This document shows positions 34,215-43,215 of a stretch of 64,000 bases of DNA, one piece after another; positions within the stretch are counted from its first letter, which is position 1, and each line of letters opens with the position of its first letter. Both the position numbers and the translations under genes were made by a program. The stretch lies in the NCBI GenBank assembly GCA_003167215.1, contig PMTV01000047.1, forward strand, positions 1 through 64,000, read 5' to 3'. This DNA comes from Acidobacteriota bacterium (GTDB lineage: Bacteria > Acidobacteriota > Terriglobia > Acidiferrales > UBA7541). A model generated the notes under the pieces. It saw nothing but the letters and a program-made list of their open reading frames with translations, made no database searches and was not told where the DNA came from.

Positions 34215-35695
34215 TTTTGTCCCGCTTGCCCGTTATGCGCAATCTCGAGCGCGGCCATTACCGCCCGCGCTTTATTTATCGTCTCCTGATACTCACGCTC
34301 GGGGACTGAATCAGCAACCACGCCGCCGCCGGCTTGAATATAGGAGTGGCCGCCTTTTGCCACCAGCGTCCGAAGGGCAATGCACGAATCCAGATTACCG
34401 GAAAAGTCGAGATACAGGATCGCGCCGCCATAGAGTCCGCGGCGGGTGGGCTCGAGTTCGTCGATAATTTCCATCGCGCGAATTTTGGGCGCGCCCGAAA
34501 GTGTTCCTGCCGGGAAACAGGCCATCAACGCTTCGAAACAATCTACGCCTTCCCGTAATCGGCCGCGCAGGCTCGAAACGAGATGCATCACGTGCGAATA
34601 ACGCTCGACGAACATCAGGCGTTCTACACTCACCGAGCCATATTCGCAAACGCGGCCGAGATCATTGCGCCCGAGATCTACTAGCATAATGTGTTCAGCG
34701 CGCTCTTTCGGGTCGGCTAGCAGTTTTGATTCCTGCTGGCGGTCCTCAACTTCATTGTGCCCACGCGGCAGCGTCCCGGCAATCGGGCGATAAGACACTT
34801 CGCGTCCCTGCACCTTCACCATCATTTCAGGCGAGCTGCCGACAACTGAAACATCGTTCAGCCTTAAAAAATAAAGATAGGGTGACGGATTCACCACGCG
34901 CAGCGCGCGATAGATTTCGAACGGATCGGCATTCGTTCGAGCGGAAAACCTCTGGCTGGGAACGACCTGAAAAATATCGCCGGCGCGGATATAAGATTTT
35001 GCTTTGCGAACGGCGGAAAGATATTCGGCTTTCGAGAAATTGGAACGGAAGCGAAGTGGACGGCGCGGCTGCGCGTTACGCTGGCGCGATAAAGGGCCGT
35101 CCAATTTGCTGCGAACCTTGTGTATTTCCCGCGTCGCGGCGTTATATTTCGCCCGCAGGGTCCCCTCGCCTTCGGTGAACACGTTACGCACGATCCAGAC
35201 GCGATGGCGGACGTGATCGAACGCGACGAGCCCCAGGTAAAACATCATTACGCAATCGTCCAAACCGAGGTCGTCTCGGCCGCTCGCGGGAATACGTTCG
35301 ATTAGGCGAACCATGTCGTAAGCGAAATAGCCGATCGCGCCGCCGATGAGCGGGGGTAGTCCCGCTACGCGCACCGGCTTATAGCGCGCCACTAGCCGCC
35401 GCAAGTGCTCGATGGGATCGCCTTCGAGCTGCGTCTGCTTCCGAGCGCTTTCGAGCGAACATGCGCGGCCGCGCGATCGAAAAACCTCTTCGGGATTCGC
35501 GCCGGTGAACGTGTAACGCGCTAAGTTCTCACCCCCTTCGACGCTCTCCAGCAGAAAGGAATATTTCGCTTTGTGGGCGAGCCGGAGATGGGCGCCCACC
35601 GGCGTCAGCAGGTCCGCCGTGAACGTTTCGTAAACGGGCACGAGATTGCCCTGTTGCGCCAGCTTACAGAACGATTTGAAGTCGGGTTGAATCAT
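34211..35695 (-). CDS. trpE: Anthranilate synthase component I
   Basis: A 494-aa chorismate-utilising enzyme. It starts at ATG 35695 ([20 protein letters not shown]), overlapping the aroDE stop (ATGA). The catalytic domain has [60 protein letters not shown] and [20 protein letters not shown]. The N-terminal part carries a LLES-type segment ([13 protein letters not shown]), the usual tryptophan feedback site, favouring TrpE over PabB. Confidence 0.95.
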   Translation of the reverse strand: MIQPDFKSFCKLAQQGNLVPVYETFTADLLTPVGAHLRLAHKAKYSFLLESVEGGENLARYTFTGANPEEVFRSRGRACSLESARKQTQLEGDPIEHLRRLVARYKPVRVAGLPPLIGGAIGYFAYDMVRLIERIPASGRDDLGLDDCVMMFYLGLVAFDHVRHRVWIVRNVFTEGEGTLRAKYNAATREIHKVRSKLDGPLSRQRNAQPRRPLRFRSNFSKAEYLSAVRKAKSYIRAGDIFQVVPSQRFSARTNADPFEIYRALRVVNPSPYLYFLRLNDVSVVGSSPEMMVKVQGREVSYRPIAGTLPRGHNEVEDRQQESKLLADPKERAEHIMLVDLGRNDLGRVCEYGSVSVERLMFVERYSHVMHLVSSLRGRLREGVDCFEALMACFPAGTLSGAPKIRAMEIIDELEPTRRGLYGGAILYLDFSGNLDSCIALRTLVAKGGHSYIQAGGGVVADSVPEREYQETINKARAVMAALEIAHNGQAGQK

Positions 35696-37206
35696 GCCTG
35701 CGCTCGCGCATTTTGTTTGCCCTCGACGCCAAGAGCATCGAGAACGGCGCGGCGCATAGCCGCAACCGGCGCGCGCTCGCCGGTCCATATTTCCCACTGC
35801 GCGACGCCCTGCGCAAGGAACATCTCGAGTCCCGATATGGTTTCGATGCCGCGACGCGCGGCAAGTTGCAGAAGCTTGGTTTCAATTGGACGATAAACTA
35901 GGTCAAAGACCAGCCTGCAATTCAACTCATGCTCCGTCAGTGGCGAACGTTCTACTGCGGGAAACATCCCGACCGGTGTTGCGTTCACGATTGCATCGAA
36001 AAATTCTTCTCGCAACCGGCCGCGCGTCACAGCTTCTCCTCCGACCGCTCGCGCCAACATTTTTGCTTCCTGCGCCCGCCGCGCGCATATGCAAACGGCA
36101 GCTCCGGACTGAGCAAGCGCAAACGCGACGGCGCGCGCTGCGCCGCCTGCTCCCACAATAAGTACGCGGCTCGCAGGCAGTGAGATGCGCAGTTGAAGCG
36201 CGCGAAGCACGCCAATATAGTCGGTGTTATAACCGTAAAGTTTCCCCGCACCGCGAACGACCACGGTATTTACGGCGCCGATAGCCGTTGCCAGCGAATC
36301 GCAATAGTGCAAATGGCGCAGGATTTTCTGTTTGTACGGCAGAGTAACACTGAATCCACGAACACCCAGCGGTTCGACGGCCGAGATGAAATCTCGCAGA
36401 TCGTGTACTAAGAAAGGCAAGTACACCGCATCCATTTCCCGGGCTTGAAAACCGGCGTTTTGTAATTGCGGCGACAGCGAATGAGCGATCGGATCGCCGA
36501 TTACGCCGTACACGCGAGTTTTGCGGCTGATCCGGTCTGCTCTATACAGATTTTTCAGAGCATCGAGCGGGACCTGGCCGGGCGCCGTTGCCATTTCAAC
36601 CGGGGCATAGGAGAGGGCGCTGCCGTCACGTAACGCGAGGCATCGCAACGGTAGTGCCACCTCTCCCATGGGTACGGCGACAACGTTCCGTTTGCCGTTT
36701 GCGAGACGCAGCAGCTTGAGACCATCAACGAGTGAGCTGGAGTTTGCCGCTATTTTCACCGCATCCGGCAGTGTTCGCCAGAGCCTGGCGGCAACACTGT
36801 GCCAATCTGCGGAATGGGCGCGGAAAAAGTGCGCTGATGCCAGTCGGCGACCCTCGCCTATAAGAACCTCGAGCAATTCAGGCGGACACTGGGACGCGCT
36901 TTCAATCTCAAGGTCGCACCAGCCGCAACCAGCCCGAAGCGCCTCGGCAAGTACGAGCAACTGGCTTGCAATGGTTCCACGAAAGCGGCCCCCTGCCTCG
37001 CGACGTCGACAAGTGGCGATTAAAGTCGCGCGAGGTCTCTCAGTCGCGAGCCGCCGGAGGAAAGCTTGCATCTCCTTCTCCGTCAGGAGCCAGTCCAGAC
37101 GCAATTCCACGGTGCGAGTCTGGCGAAGCGCCCGCTCGAGCTGCTTCCACATGGAGCGCGACCGCTCCGCAGCGACAACTGCACAGATCTTGTCTTTGCC
37201 GATCAT
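35692..37206 (-). CDS. aroDE: Fused 3-dehydroquinate dehydratase (type I) - shikimate dehydrogenase
   Basis: Residues 1-215 are a type I dehydroquinase: VELRLDWL, the catalytic histidine in LASAHFF and the Schiff-base lysine in DAVKIAANSSS. Residues 230-500 are shikimate dehydrogenase: VYGVIGDPIAHSLSPQLQNA, the catalytic lysine in FSVTLPYKQKI, GAVNTVVVRGAGKLYGYNTD, the NADP loop VLIVGAGGAARAVAFAL and SGLEMFLAQGVAQWEIWTG. The usual HN of SLSPxxHN is QN here. It performs two successive shikimate steps and heads an aroDE-trpE-trpG unit. Confidence 0.94.
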   Translation of the reverse strand: MIGKDKICAVVAAERSRSMWKQLERALRQTRTVELRLDWLLTEKEMQAFLRRLATERPRATLIATCRRREAGGRFRGTIASQLLVLAEALRAGCGWCDLEIESASQCPPELLEVLIGEGRRLASAHFFRAHSADWHSVAARLWRTLPDAVKIAANSSSLVDGLKLLRLANGKRNVVAVPMGEVALPLRCLALRDGSALSYAPVEMATAPGQVPLDALKNLYRADRISRKTRVYGVIGDPIAHSLSPQLQNAGFQAREMDAVYLPFLVHDLRDFISAVEPLGVRGFSVTLPYKQKILRHLHYCDSLATAIGAVNTVVVRGAGKLYGYNTDYIGVLRALQLRISLPASRVLIVGAGGAARAVAFALAQSGAAVCICARRAQEAKMLARAVGGEAVTRGRLREEFFDAIVNATPVGMFPAVERSPLTEHELNCRLVFDLVYRPIETKLLQLAARRGIETISGLEMFLAQGVAQWEIWTGERAPVAAMRRAVLDALGVEGKQNARAQA

Positions 37207-37345
37207 TACCGGGCACTCGCTGGCGCTTGTTCCAGCCGTCCATTCGCTTGATTCACGAGACTAGCAAACGGCCGGTCTGACGATTCAACGCTACAAAACA
37301 AAACCTGGCCCAAAGGACAGGTGAGTTCAGGCTTCTAGCATGCGG

Positions 37346-37358
37346 TACACAATGTGTA
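37346..37358. promoter_or_regulatory. Palindrome upstream of the 37379 promoter
   Basis: TACACAATGTGTA is a perfect inverted repeat (arms of six, central A) centred 27 bp before the -35 box of the following promoter, a usual activator position. The regulator is unknown. Confidence 0.35.
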
Positions 37359-37378
37359 AAGCACAGGCCACCAATGTA

Positions 37379-37407
37379 TTGACGGGTTCCAGTACGTCTA
37401 TTACAGT
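37379..37407 (+). promoter_or_regulatory. Promoter of the exported duplicated-domain gene
   Basis: -35 TTGACG (37379-37384), 17-bp spacer, -10 TACAGT (37402-37407). The gene starts at 37473 behind an AGGAG ribosome site, giving a leader of about 60 nt. Confidence 0.55.
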
Positions 37408-37472
37408 CGAGTCATCGGCATAGCTACGGCAAGCCCGTTTGAGTGGCCGGTTGGTTTAAAGGAGCAAGCATT

Positions 37473-38348
37473 ATGCGTGGGAAAATTGTCCTTGCTGGTC
37501 TAATTCTAAGCCTGTCCGGAATCGCTATTTCGGCGCAAGATGCAAGCCCTGTGCCCATCCGGAAAGATTTATATTGCTCGGGCATCGTCTCTACCGAAGC
37601 AATCCCGCGCGATACCTATGTAATTACGGGCGAAGGCTCGAACTACAAGATCACGTTTCAGGAAGGCGACTACGTTTACGTCAACAAAGGTGCGAAGCAA
37701 GGCGTAAAAGTCGGCGACGAATTCTCAGCAATCCGCCATACGGAAGACGCCATCAAGACCGAGTGGACCAAGTGGCAATTCATCATCCTCCGGAAAATGG
37801 GCATACTGTGGGAAGACGAGGGACGCGTAAGAGTGGTGGTGGTCCATGGCGATACCTCGGTGGCGCAAGTGGAGAATTCCTGCAATTACCTCCAGCGCGG
37901 TGATATTCTTCTGCCCTTCGCCGAACGGCCCGCACCGCCACTCAAGTCCGAAGATAAGTTTGACCGCTTCGCTCCTCCTTCCGGCAAGGCTACGGCCATG
38001 ATCATCACTGGCAAGGGCTACGTGTCGGAATTGGGTTCCAACGACACTTTCTACGTCAATCTGGGCAGTGCGCAGGGCGTGAAAGTCGGGGATTACTTCC
38101 GCATCTTCCGTTATACCGGCACGGAGCATGAAGCTGTCTTCCAGACAAAGCGGTTCGCCTTTGACTCAGATAGCTGGGCCGGAGTGTACGGTTTCGGAAG
38201 TGTGCCGGCGAAATACAAGTGGGATAACACGCCTAGAGAGGTCGTCGGAGAAGGAATCGTCGTGCGCACCGCGCCAAATTCCTCTTCCGTGCTTTTGACT
38301 TTTGGACTTCGCGAAGCATACGCCGGAGATTACGTCGAAATTGAGTAG
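37473..38348 (+). CDS. Exported protein with duplicated beta domain (291 aa)
   Basis: I start at ATG 37473, preceded by AAAGGAG. A signal peptide ends near ISAQDA. Two copies of one motif are visible: YVYVNKGAKQGVKVGDEF (67-84) and TFYVNLGSAQGVKVGDYF (192-209), each followed by a strand-rich stretch with an IRHTE or FRYTGTE turn and an AVF/W strand. This resembles the FlgT C-terminal or similar small beta-barrel domains (tentative). No flagellar genes are near. Probably periplasmic; function unknown. Confidence 0.75.
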   Translation: MRGKIVLAGLILSLSGIAISAQDASPVPIRKDLYCSGIVSTEAIPRDTYVITGEGSNYKITFQEGDYVYVNKGAKQGVKVGDEFSAIRHTEDAIKTEWTKWQFIILRKMGILWEDEGRVRVVVVHGDTSVAQVENSCNYLQRGDILLPFAERPAPPLKSEDKFDRFAPPSGKATAMIITGKGYVSELGSNDTFYVNLGSAQGVKVGDYFRIFRYTGTEHEAVFQTKRFAFDSDSWAGVYGFGSVPAKYKWDNTPREVVGEGIVVRTAPNSSSVLLTFGLREAYAGDYVEIE

Positions 38349-38377
38349 GCTGTTTCTCCGCCGTTCGCCAGGTTGTT

Positions 38378-38941
38378 TCACGGTGTTGCTGGAAAATCGG
38401 CCTCGCTGAAAACTTCCGCCGTAAACGCCTGGACCCGCGTAGCCGGGTCTTTCCAGGCATCCCGGGCAAGATCCGCTTTGGCGCACGTCTCCTCCAGAAA
38501 TTGCTGGGCGTTCCAGTGAAATTGTCCCGCCACCTGCGGCAATAGAACCCCGCGCTTCCATCCGCAACTGACAATCAGTCCATGTTTACCAGGCTCGATC
38601 TGTTCCAGGTTTACGTCCACGGGCACGGATAGCACCGAAAGTTCAATCTTGATCCCGGGCAATTCGGCGGCGCGCACTTCCTCGAAGCGCGGATCCTCCA
38701 GTGCGGCAGATTTCGAACAATGCGCGACGACCTCGGCCAAAGTGTCTTTCGAAGGAAGTTGCCCAACGCAACCGCGTAGTCTTCCGCGATGATGCAGGGT
38801 GACAAATGCGCCGCCAGGCCGCTGCAAGGCTTCATCGTTCGGGAGGTTCTTGAGGGATTCTCGGTTTCGAACAGCCGTTGTGAGGGCCCGCCGCGCGAGT
38901 GCCAGAAGCAACTGCTTTTCGTGATTACCGAGTAAGGACAT
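38378..38941 (-). CDS. amrA: AMMECR1-domain protein AmrA
   Basis: The 187-aa AMMECR1 domain has the invariant motif LHHRGRLRGCVGQL and later EDPRFEEVRAAELPGIKIELSVLS and GWKRGVLLPQVAGQFHWNAQQFLEETCAKA. Such proteins often accompany radical-SAM (AmmeMemoRadiSam) partners, which are absent here. The activity is not known. Its start overlaps the end of pgsA by 17 bp. Confidence 0.9.
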   Translation of the reverse strand: MSLLGNHEKQLLLALARRALTTAVRNRESLKNLPNDEALQRPGGAFVTLHHRGRLRGCVGQLPSKDTLAEVVAHCSKSAALEDPRFEEVRAAELPGIKIELSVLSVPVDVNLEQIEPGKHGLIVSCGWKRGVLLPQVAGQFHWNAQQFLEETCAKADLARDAWKDPATRVQAFTAEVFSEADFPATP

Positions 38942-39554
38942 CCTGAGGCTTTTCTTGCTGCTCTACGATTGCCACACCACGGCGCCGCTGCTGCACGCGG
39001 AAATTAATCTGGCTCCAAAACATCTGGAAATAATGCACCGCGGAAGCTATCGCGCTTACCACCACGAGCCACAGCAGCGTTATACCGAGAGGCTTCAACG
39101 CCGGATGCTTCGCCGTTAATATCACGGCACACCCTGCCAGCACTTGCAGGATCATTTTTGTTTTGCCTAGCGCTGAAGCAGGAATAATCAACCCCTCGGA
39201 TGAGGCGATGTCGCGCAAACCCATGACCACGAACTCGCGTCCGATGATTATCACCACCATCCAGGCCGGCACCAAACCCATCTCTACCAGGGAAATAAAA
39301 GCCGCGGATATCAGCAGTTTATCGGCGATGGGATCGAGCAGAATTCCGAGCGTGGTGATTTCGCGGCGCTTGCGCGCTATATACCCATCCATTACGTCGG
39401 TAGCGGCGGCCACCAGCAGGATCAACACGCCCCAAACTTCAAAATGTATCGGAAAGCCTTTCACATCCCAATTCGGTTGGCGGGTCAACAGAACGACTAC
39501 CAGCAGCGGAACAAAAAAGATTCGGAGGGTCGTGAGACTGTTTGGCAGGTTCAT
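38925..39554 (-). CDS. pgsA: CDP-diacylglycerol-glycerol-3-phosphate phosphatidyltransferase
   Basis: A 209-aa membrane enzyme starting MNLPNSLTTLRIFFVPLLVV at ATG 39554. The CDP-alcohol phosphotransferase motif DVMDGYIARKRREITTLGIL continues with LDPIADK, giving D-G-x2-A-R-x8-G-x3-D-x3-D. About five membrane helices. It makes phosphatidylglycerol phosphate. An unusual hydrophilic C-terminal stretch of about 25 residues (QQRRRGVAIVEQQEKPQ) follows the last helix. Confidence 0.93.
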   Translation of the reverse strand: MNLPNSLTTLRIFFVPLLVVVLLTRQPNWDVKGFPIHFEVWGVLILLVAAATDVMDGYIARKRREITTLGILLDPIADKLLISAAFISLVEMGLVPAWMVVIIIGREFVVMGLRDIASSEGLIIPASALGKTKMILQVLAGCAVILTAKHPALKPLGITLLWLVVVSAIASAVHYFQMFWSQINFRVQQRRRGVAIVEQQEKPQDVLTR

Positions 39555-40072
39555 ATTGATCTCTGCAAGAACCTCGGCGACCGTCGGGCAGCTACCGTGT
39601 GTTCGATTCACTATAGTCCTGCAATTCCAACGAGTCAACGCCCCGAATTTGGGTGTGGAACGTCTCGGCCTTTCTTCGAGAATATAGGTCCTAGGTCCTA
39701 CTGCTGTGGAAATCCTTGTGGAAAAGGAGAGCTTGAATTCCCGGGAATTTAGCGAAAAAACGAATGAGAAAGATTGACGGTCGCAGCTTTCGTCTCGTAA
39801 TCAACTGATAGCAGGAGGTTTAGATTCGAACCAAGCCTGAGCTAGATCGAACATTGAGATGATTCGACCCTCACTAACTCCCTTTAGAATTTGCACAGGT
39901 TTGCAGCATTTTGTGAGCTAAGGGTCACTAGTAATTGGATTTGCTGTTATCGAGCATCTCGATTCAATTCCATCCTGTTTTGATCCCGTGCACTATAAAT
40001 ACTAGGAAATATTACGATTAATGGGCTTCTGACATCGCGCAAATGGTTCGTCGGGAGCAACCGTCGATTTTT
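39555..40072. other. Intergenic region between pgsA and hflX, AT-richer, no gene
   Basis: About 520 bp upstream of pgsA and downstream of hflX. The right half (about 39840-40030) is visibly richer in A and T than the neighbouring genes and has no open frame of note. A tandem 7-bp repeat (TAGGTCC twice) lies near 39685-39699. The pgsA promoter should be here but no good -35/-10 pair was found. Confidence 0.4.
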
Positions 40073-41392
40073 CTAATGCGAGGCTTCGGCTGGCGGAAAT
40101 ACGAAATTTTCCAATCGCCGAGCGAGTGATTCGGGCAGTTCCGCCTCCAGATTCATATGCCCATCCGAGACTTCGGAGTGAAGGACGCGGCCGCACGCGT
40201 GGACCAGGGAGAGATGCCGGCCGTCGGAAATGGGGATTCGCAGGTTCAGGCGGACAAGAGGATCGACAGGCATCACCGCGTCAACTCGCGCGAGAAGTTC
40301 GTCCAAGCCGGCGCCTGTGAGCGCTGAAACAAAAATCGTGTTATCGCGGCGCTCGTTTGATTTCACCAGAATGGCCAAATCTTCTTCCGGGAGCCGGTCG
40401 GTCTTGTTGAAGACGTTTAGGCGCGGACGATCTTGAACGCCGAGATCCCCGAGAACTTTCAGGACATCCGCATCGTGTTCGGCGTGATGCGGATTGGAAA
40501 TATCCGATACATGAATGATGACCGCAGCCTCCTGAACTTCCTCCAGCGTGGCCCGGAAAGCCGCAATCAGGTCCGGCGGAAGATCGCGAAGAAATCCCAC
40601 CGTGTCAGAAAGCAAAACTCTGCGGCGTGACGGCAAGCGAACAGCGCGCACGGTGGGATCGAGGGTGGCAAACATTTTAGAAGACGTCAGGACGTCGGCG
40701 TGAGTCAGTGCATTGAACAGCGTGGATTTCCCGGCGTTAGTGTAGCCCACCAGAGCGATCATGCCCAGCGGAAGCGCCTGGCGCGCCCGGCGGCGTGTGG
40801 TGCGCTGGCGGCGAACCGTTTCAATGGATTCCTGGATTTTGCGCACCCGATCGCGGATGCGGCGGCGGTCCGTCTCCAGCTTTTGCTCTCCAGGGCCGCG
40901 CGTTCCAATTCCGCCGCCGAGTCTGGAAAGCTCTTCACCGCGGCCGGTAAGGCGGGGCAGCAAATAATTCAGTTGGGCCAGCTCCACTTGTAACTGGCCT
41001 TCCCGCGTGCGCGCATGTGTAGCGAAAATGTCCAGAATCAGCTGCGTGCGATCGATCACCCGGCGGCCAACTCCCTTTTCAAAATTGCGGAGTTGCCCCG
41101 GCGTGAGGTCGTGATCCACGATTACGAGCGGCGCATGGCGCATGTCCGCCTCGATGCGTATCTCTTCCAGCTTGCCGCGGCCCACTAGGGTGGCGGGGTC
41201 CAGCGCATCGCGAACTTGCAGCAACGAGCCTTCGATCTTGGCGCCCGCGCTTTCCGCCAATTCTTGAAGCTCCTCCAGCGAATCCCGCCCAGCCGCGGTT
41301 GGATCGCCGGCGCGTCCGCGCGGAGCTTTTTTCAGGCCCACTCCGACGAGCAAGACACGTTCTCGGTTATCTACGGGCTGGGCTGTTTTCAT
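40073..41392 (-). CDS. hflX: GTPase HflX
   Basis: The 439-aa protein has the N-terminal HflX domain (LVGRGKLEEIRIEADMRHA, FDHDL-type VIVDHDLTPGQLRNFE, RTQLILDIFATHARTREGQL), a glycine-rich linker (RLGGGIGTRGPGEQKLE) and the G domain: GYTNAGKSTLFNALT, SDTVGFLRDLPPDLIAAF, FNKTD and SALTG. HflX splits stalled or hibernating ribosomes. It stands downstream of miaA and a TetR gene, like the miaA-hflX neighbourhood of many bacteria but without hfq. Confidence 0.96.
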   Translation of the reverse strand: MKTAQPVDNRERVLLVGVGLKKAPRGRAGDPTAAGRDSLEELQELAESAGAKIEGSLLQVRDALDPATLVGRGKLEEIRIEADMRHAPLVIVDHDLTPGQLRNFEKGVGRRVIDRTQLILDIFATHARTREGQLQVELAQLNYLLPRLTGRGEELSRLGGGIGTRGPGEQKLETDRRRIRDRVRKIQESIETVRRQRTTRRRARQALPLGMIALVGYTNAGKSTLFNALTHADVLTSSKMFATLDPTVRAVRLPSRRRVLLSDTVGFLRDLPPDLIAAFRATLEEVQEAAVIIHVSDISNPHHAEHDADVLKVLGDLGVQDRPRLNVFNKTDRLPEEDLAILVKSNERRDNTIFVSALTGAGLDELLARVDAVMPVDPLVRLNLRIPISDGRHLSLVHACGRVLHSEVSDGHMNLEAELPESLARRLENFVFPPAEASH

Positions 41393-41497
41393 TCGATGGC
41401 GCGGTATCGGATCGCGCGGGAAACAGCAGGATTGGCTCTCATCTGGCAGTCATTATACGCCGTTTGAGCAGCGCGGAGAAAAGTGCAGAAGGGCCCG

Positions 41498-42145
41498 CTA
41501 GTGATCCACGGGAGCGGAAGCGGCCAGGATCAGATCGGAGAGAAATTCACCGAGCCCGCGACCGGTAAGCTGAAATCCATGATCGCGCGTGGCCCTATCC
41601 ATCCACCCGAGATAGACGAGCAACGCGATTTCCGACCATTTTTCGGCGGTCGAAGGAGTGAAGCCGACGTCACGGAGCACGCTGACGATGTGCGCTCGTC
41701 GTTTCGCCTCGATGGCTGCGACGCGGCTGGCGACCACCTCGTCTTGGCGCGCCCAGGCACGCAAGCACACTTCCAAACGAGCGCGTTCGGGGTTTGCACT
41801 GCGTTCAATGAAACGAGCCCATCGGGCGGCCGCGCCCGAAGCCGATTCCTGCGCCGCTTCCAACCATTGCATTTCTTCGCTTTCCCACTGCAATAGCACG
41901 CGCGAGAGCAACTCGTCACGGTCTTTGAAATGCCAGTAAAAGCTGCCTTTCGTCGCACCAAGGTCGCGAGCCAAAATTTCGATGCGCACAGCCTCGACGC
42001 CTTGCGCCGAAAGGCGCGAGAAAGCAGCTTGAATCCAATTGTCAGGCTGAAGCGGGGACTCGCGAACTGGAGATGCGGACGCCATGCGTATATCGTCTGC
42101 ACGATAGCGAAACTGGTTGCTAGGGTCAAGCGCTTGTGAGTACAT
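41498..42145 (-). CDS. TetR-family transcriptional regulator
   Basis: A 215-aa regulator. The helix-turn-helix is in GVEAVRIEILARDLGATKGSFYWHFKDRDELL, the classical TetR signature; the rest is an all-helical ligand and dimer domain. ATG 42145 has GGAG nine bases upstream; ATG 42085 is possible. Effector and targets are unknown. It starts 38 bp after miaA ends on the same strand and precedes hflX by 105 bp. Confidence 0.9.
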   Translation of the reverse strand: MYSQALDPSNQFRYRADDIRMASASPVRESPLQPDNWIQAAFSRLSAQGVEAVRIEILARDLGATKGSFYWHFKDRDELLSRVLLQWESEEMQWLEAAQESASGAAARWARFIERSANPERARLEVCLRAWARQDEVVASRVAAIEAKRRAHIVSVLRDVGFTPSTAEKWSEIALLVYLGWMDRATRDHGFQLTGRGLGEFLSDLILAASAPVDH

Positions 42146-42183
42146 CACCGACCGCTCCGGCGTGATAACAGTTGCTGACGGCG

Positions 42184-43116
42184 TTATGCGCGAGGGGCTT
42201 GAAGCAAACCGAGGGCAGCCGCGCCAACCTCCGGGTCGTCGCCAAAACCCGGGAGCCAATGTACCGATGGCTCTTTGCGGAACCAGGTGAGTTGGCGCTT
42301 CGCGAATTGGCGGGTGGCCAGCTGAATCTTTTTCATCGCCGCTTCCATCGTCAATCGGCCCGCCAGATGAGCAAGCAGTTCAGGATAGCCGATGAATTGG
42401 AACGGTTTTGCATCGGGTGGGACGCTGGATGAAAGCTTGCGGACTTCGTCGAGCCAGCCGTCACTGAGCATGGTGACGGTGCGCGCGTCGATTCTTGCGT
42501 AAAGGGCAGCGCGTGGAGGCGAGAGTCCGATTTTTTGCACTTGATAACCTTCCAGACTGTTGCGTCCGGCGCGATGAATTTCTCCTACCGGCTTTCCGGC
42601 CAGTATCCTCATCTCGATGGCGCGAATCACTTTCTGGGTATCGCGAGGGCCAATTCGCCGCGCAATTTCGGGATCCAAGCGCGCGAGCGTCCGATGAAGA
42701 TGTTCTGATCCGCGAAGTTGCGCTTTCGCGCGCAGACGCGCGCGCAATTCCTCGGAGCGTTCCGGGGCATCCGCCAACCCTTCGAGCAGCGCGCGCAAGT
42801 AAAGGCCGGTGCCTGCCGTTAAAATAGGCAATTTCCCGCGCTGACTAACTTCGGTGAGAGCCAGCAGCGCTTGCCGGCGATATTCCCCGGCAGTGAAAAT
42901 TTCCTCAGACTCGACCAGATCGATCAGGCGGTGTGCGATCCCGTGCCGTTCGGCAAGGGGAACCTTAGCCGTACCGATATCGAAATGGCGGTATACCTGC
43001 GTAGAATCGCAAACAAGAACTTCGCCGTTTAGCTGCTGGGCGAGGCGAATGGCAAGAGAGGATTTACCCGAAGCGGTTGGTCCCAGAATGACGACGAGCG
43101 GAGCGAGCACGCTCAT
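42184..43116 (-). CDS. miaA: tRNA dimethylallyltransferase
   Basis: The 310-aa enzyme transfers dimethylallyl to A37 of tRNAs reading UNN codons. The P-loop is VILGPTASGKSSLAIRLA, followed by VLVCDSTQVYRHFDIGTAK, the substrate loop GTGLYLRALLEGLADAP and the C-terminal ATRQFAKRQLTWFRKE. ATG 43116 overlaps the stop of the 31-codon gene in front (ATGA), indicating coupling; a GTG at 43140 would lie inside that gene. Confidence 0.95.
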   Translation of the reverse strand: MSVLAPLVVILGPTASGKSSLAIRLAQQLNGEVLVCDSTQVYRHFDIGTAKVPLAERHGIAHRLIDLVESEEIFTAGEYRRQALLALTEVSQRGKLPILTAGTGLYLRALLEGLADAPERSEELRARLRAKAQLRGSEHLHRTLARLDPEIARRIGPRDTQKVIRAIEMRILAGKPVGEIHRAGRNSLEGYQVQKIGLSPPRAALYARIDARTVTMLSDGWLDEVRKLSSSVPPDAKPFQFIGYPELLAHLAGRLTMEAAMKKIQLATRQFAKRQLTWFRKEPSVHWLPGFGDDPEVGAAALGLLQAPRA

Positions 43117-43208
43117 CGGGAAAACTTCCAATAACGCCACAACAGCCAGAGCAACACGACCGCTGCCAGAAGAAGCGTCCCGGAGACTTGCGCACGATTG
43201 AGTTTCAC
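43113..43208 (-). CDS. Tiny single-pass membrane protein (31 aa)
   Basis: GTG 43208 opens a frame coding for KLNRAQVSG, a hydrophobic helix TLLLAAVVLLWLLW and a basic end RYWKFSR. Its TGA overlaps the miaA ATG by four bases, and it starts 7 bp after the TonB-like gene ends, filling the gap between two genes exactly. Positive charges on both sides of one membrane helix are typical of small membrane proteins. There is no strong ribosome site; it may depend on coupling. Confidence 0.5.
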   Translation of the reverse strand: MKLNRAQVSGTLLLAAVVLLWLLWRYWKFSR

Positions 43209-43215
43209 GGAACTG

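Noticed and set aside
39705-39725. Two DnaA-box-like words (TGTGGAAAT and TGTGGAAAA) beside an AT-richer stretch, suggesting an origin
   Set aside because: Both differ from TGTGGATAA, there are only two, and no dnaA, dnaN, gidA or similar gene is near. Chance is the simpler explanation.
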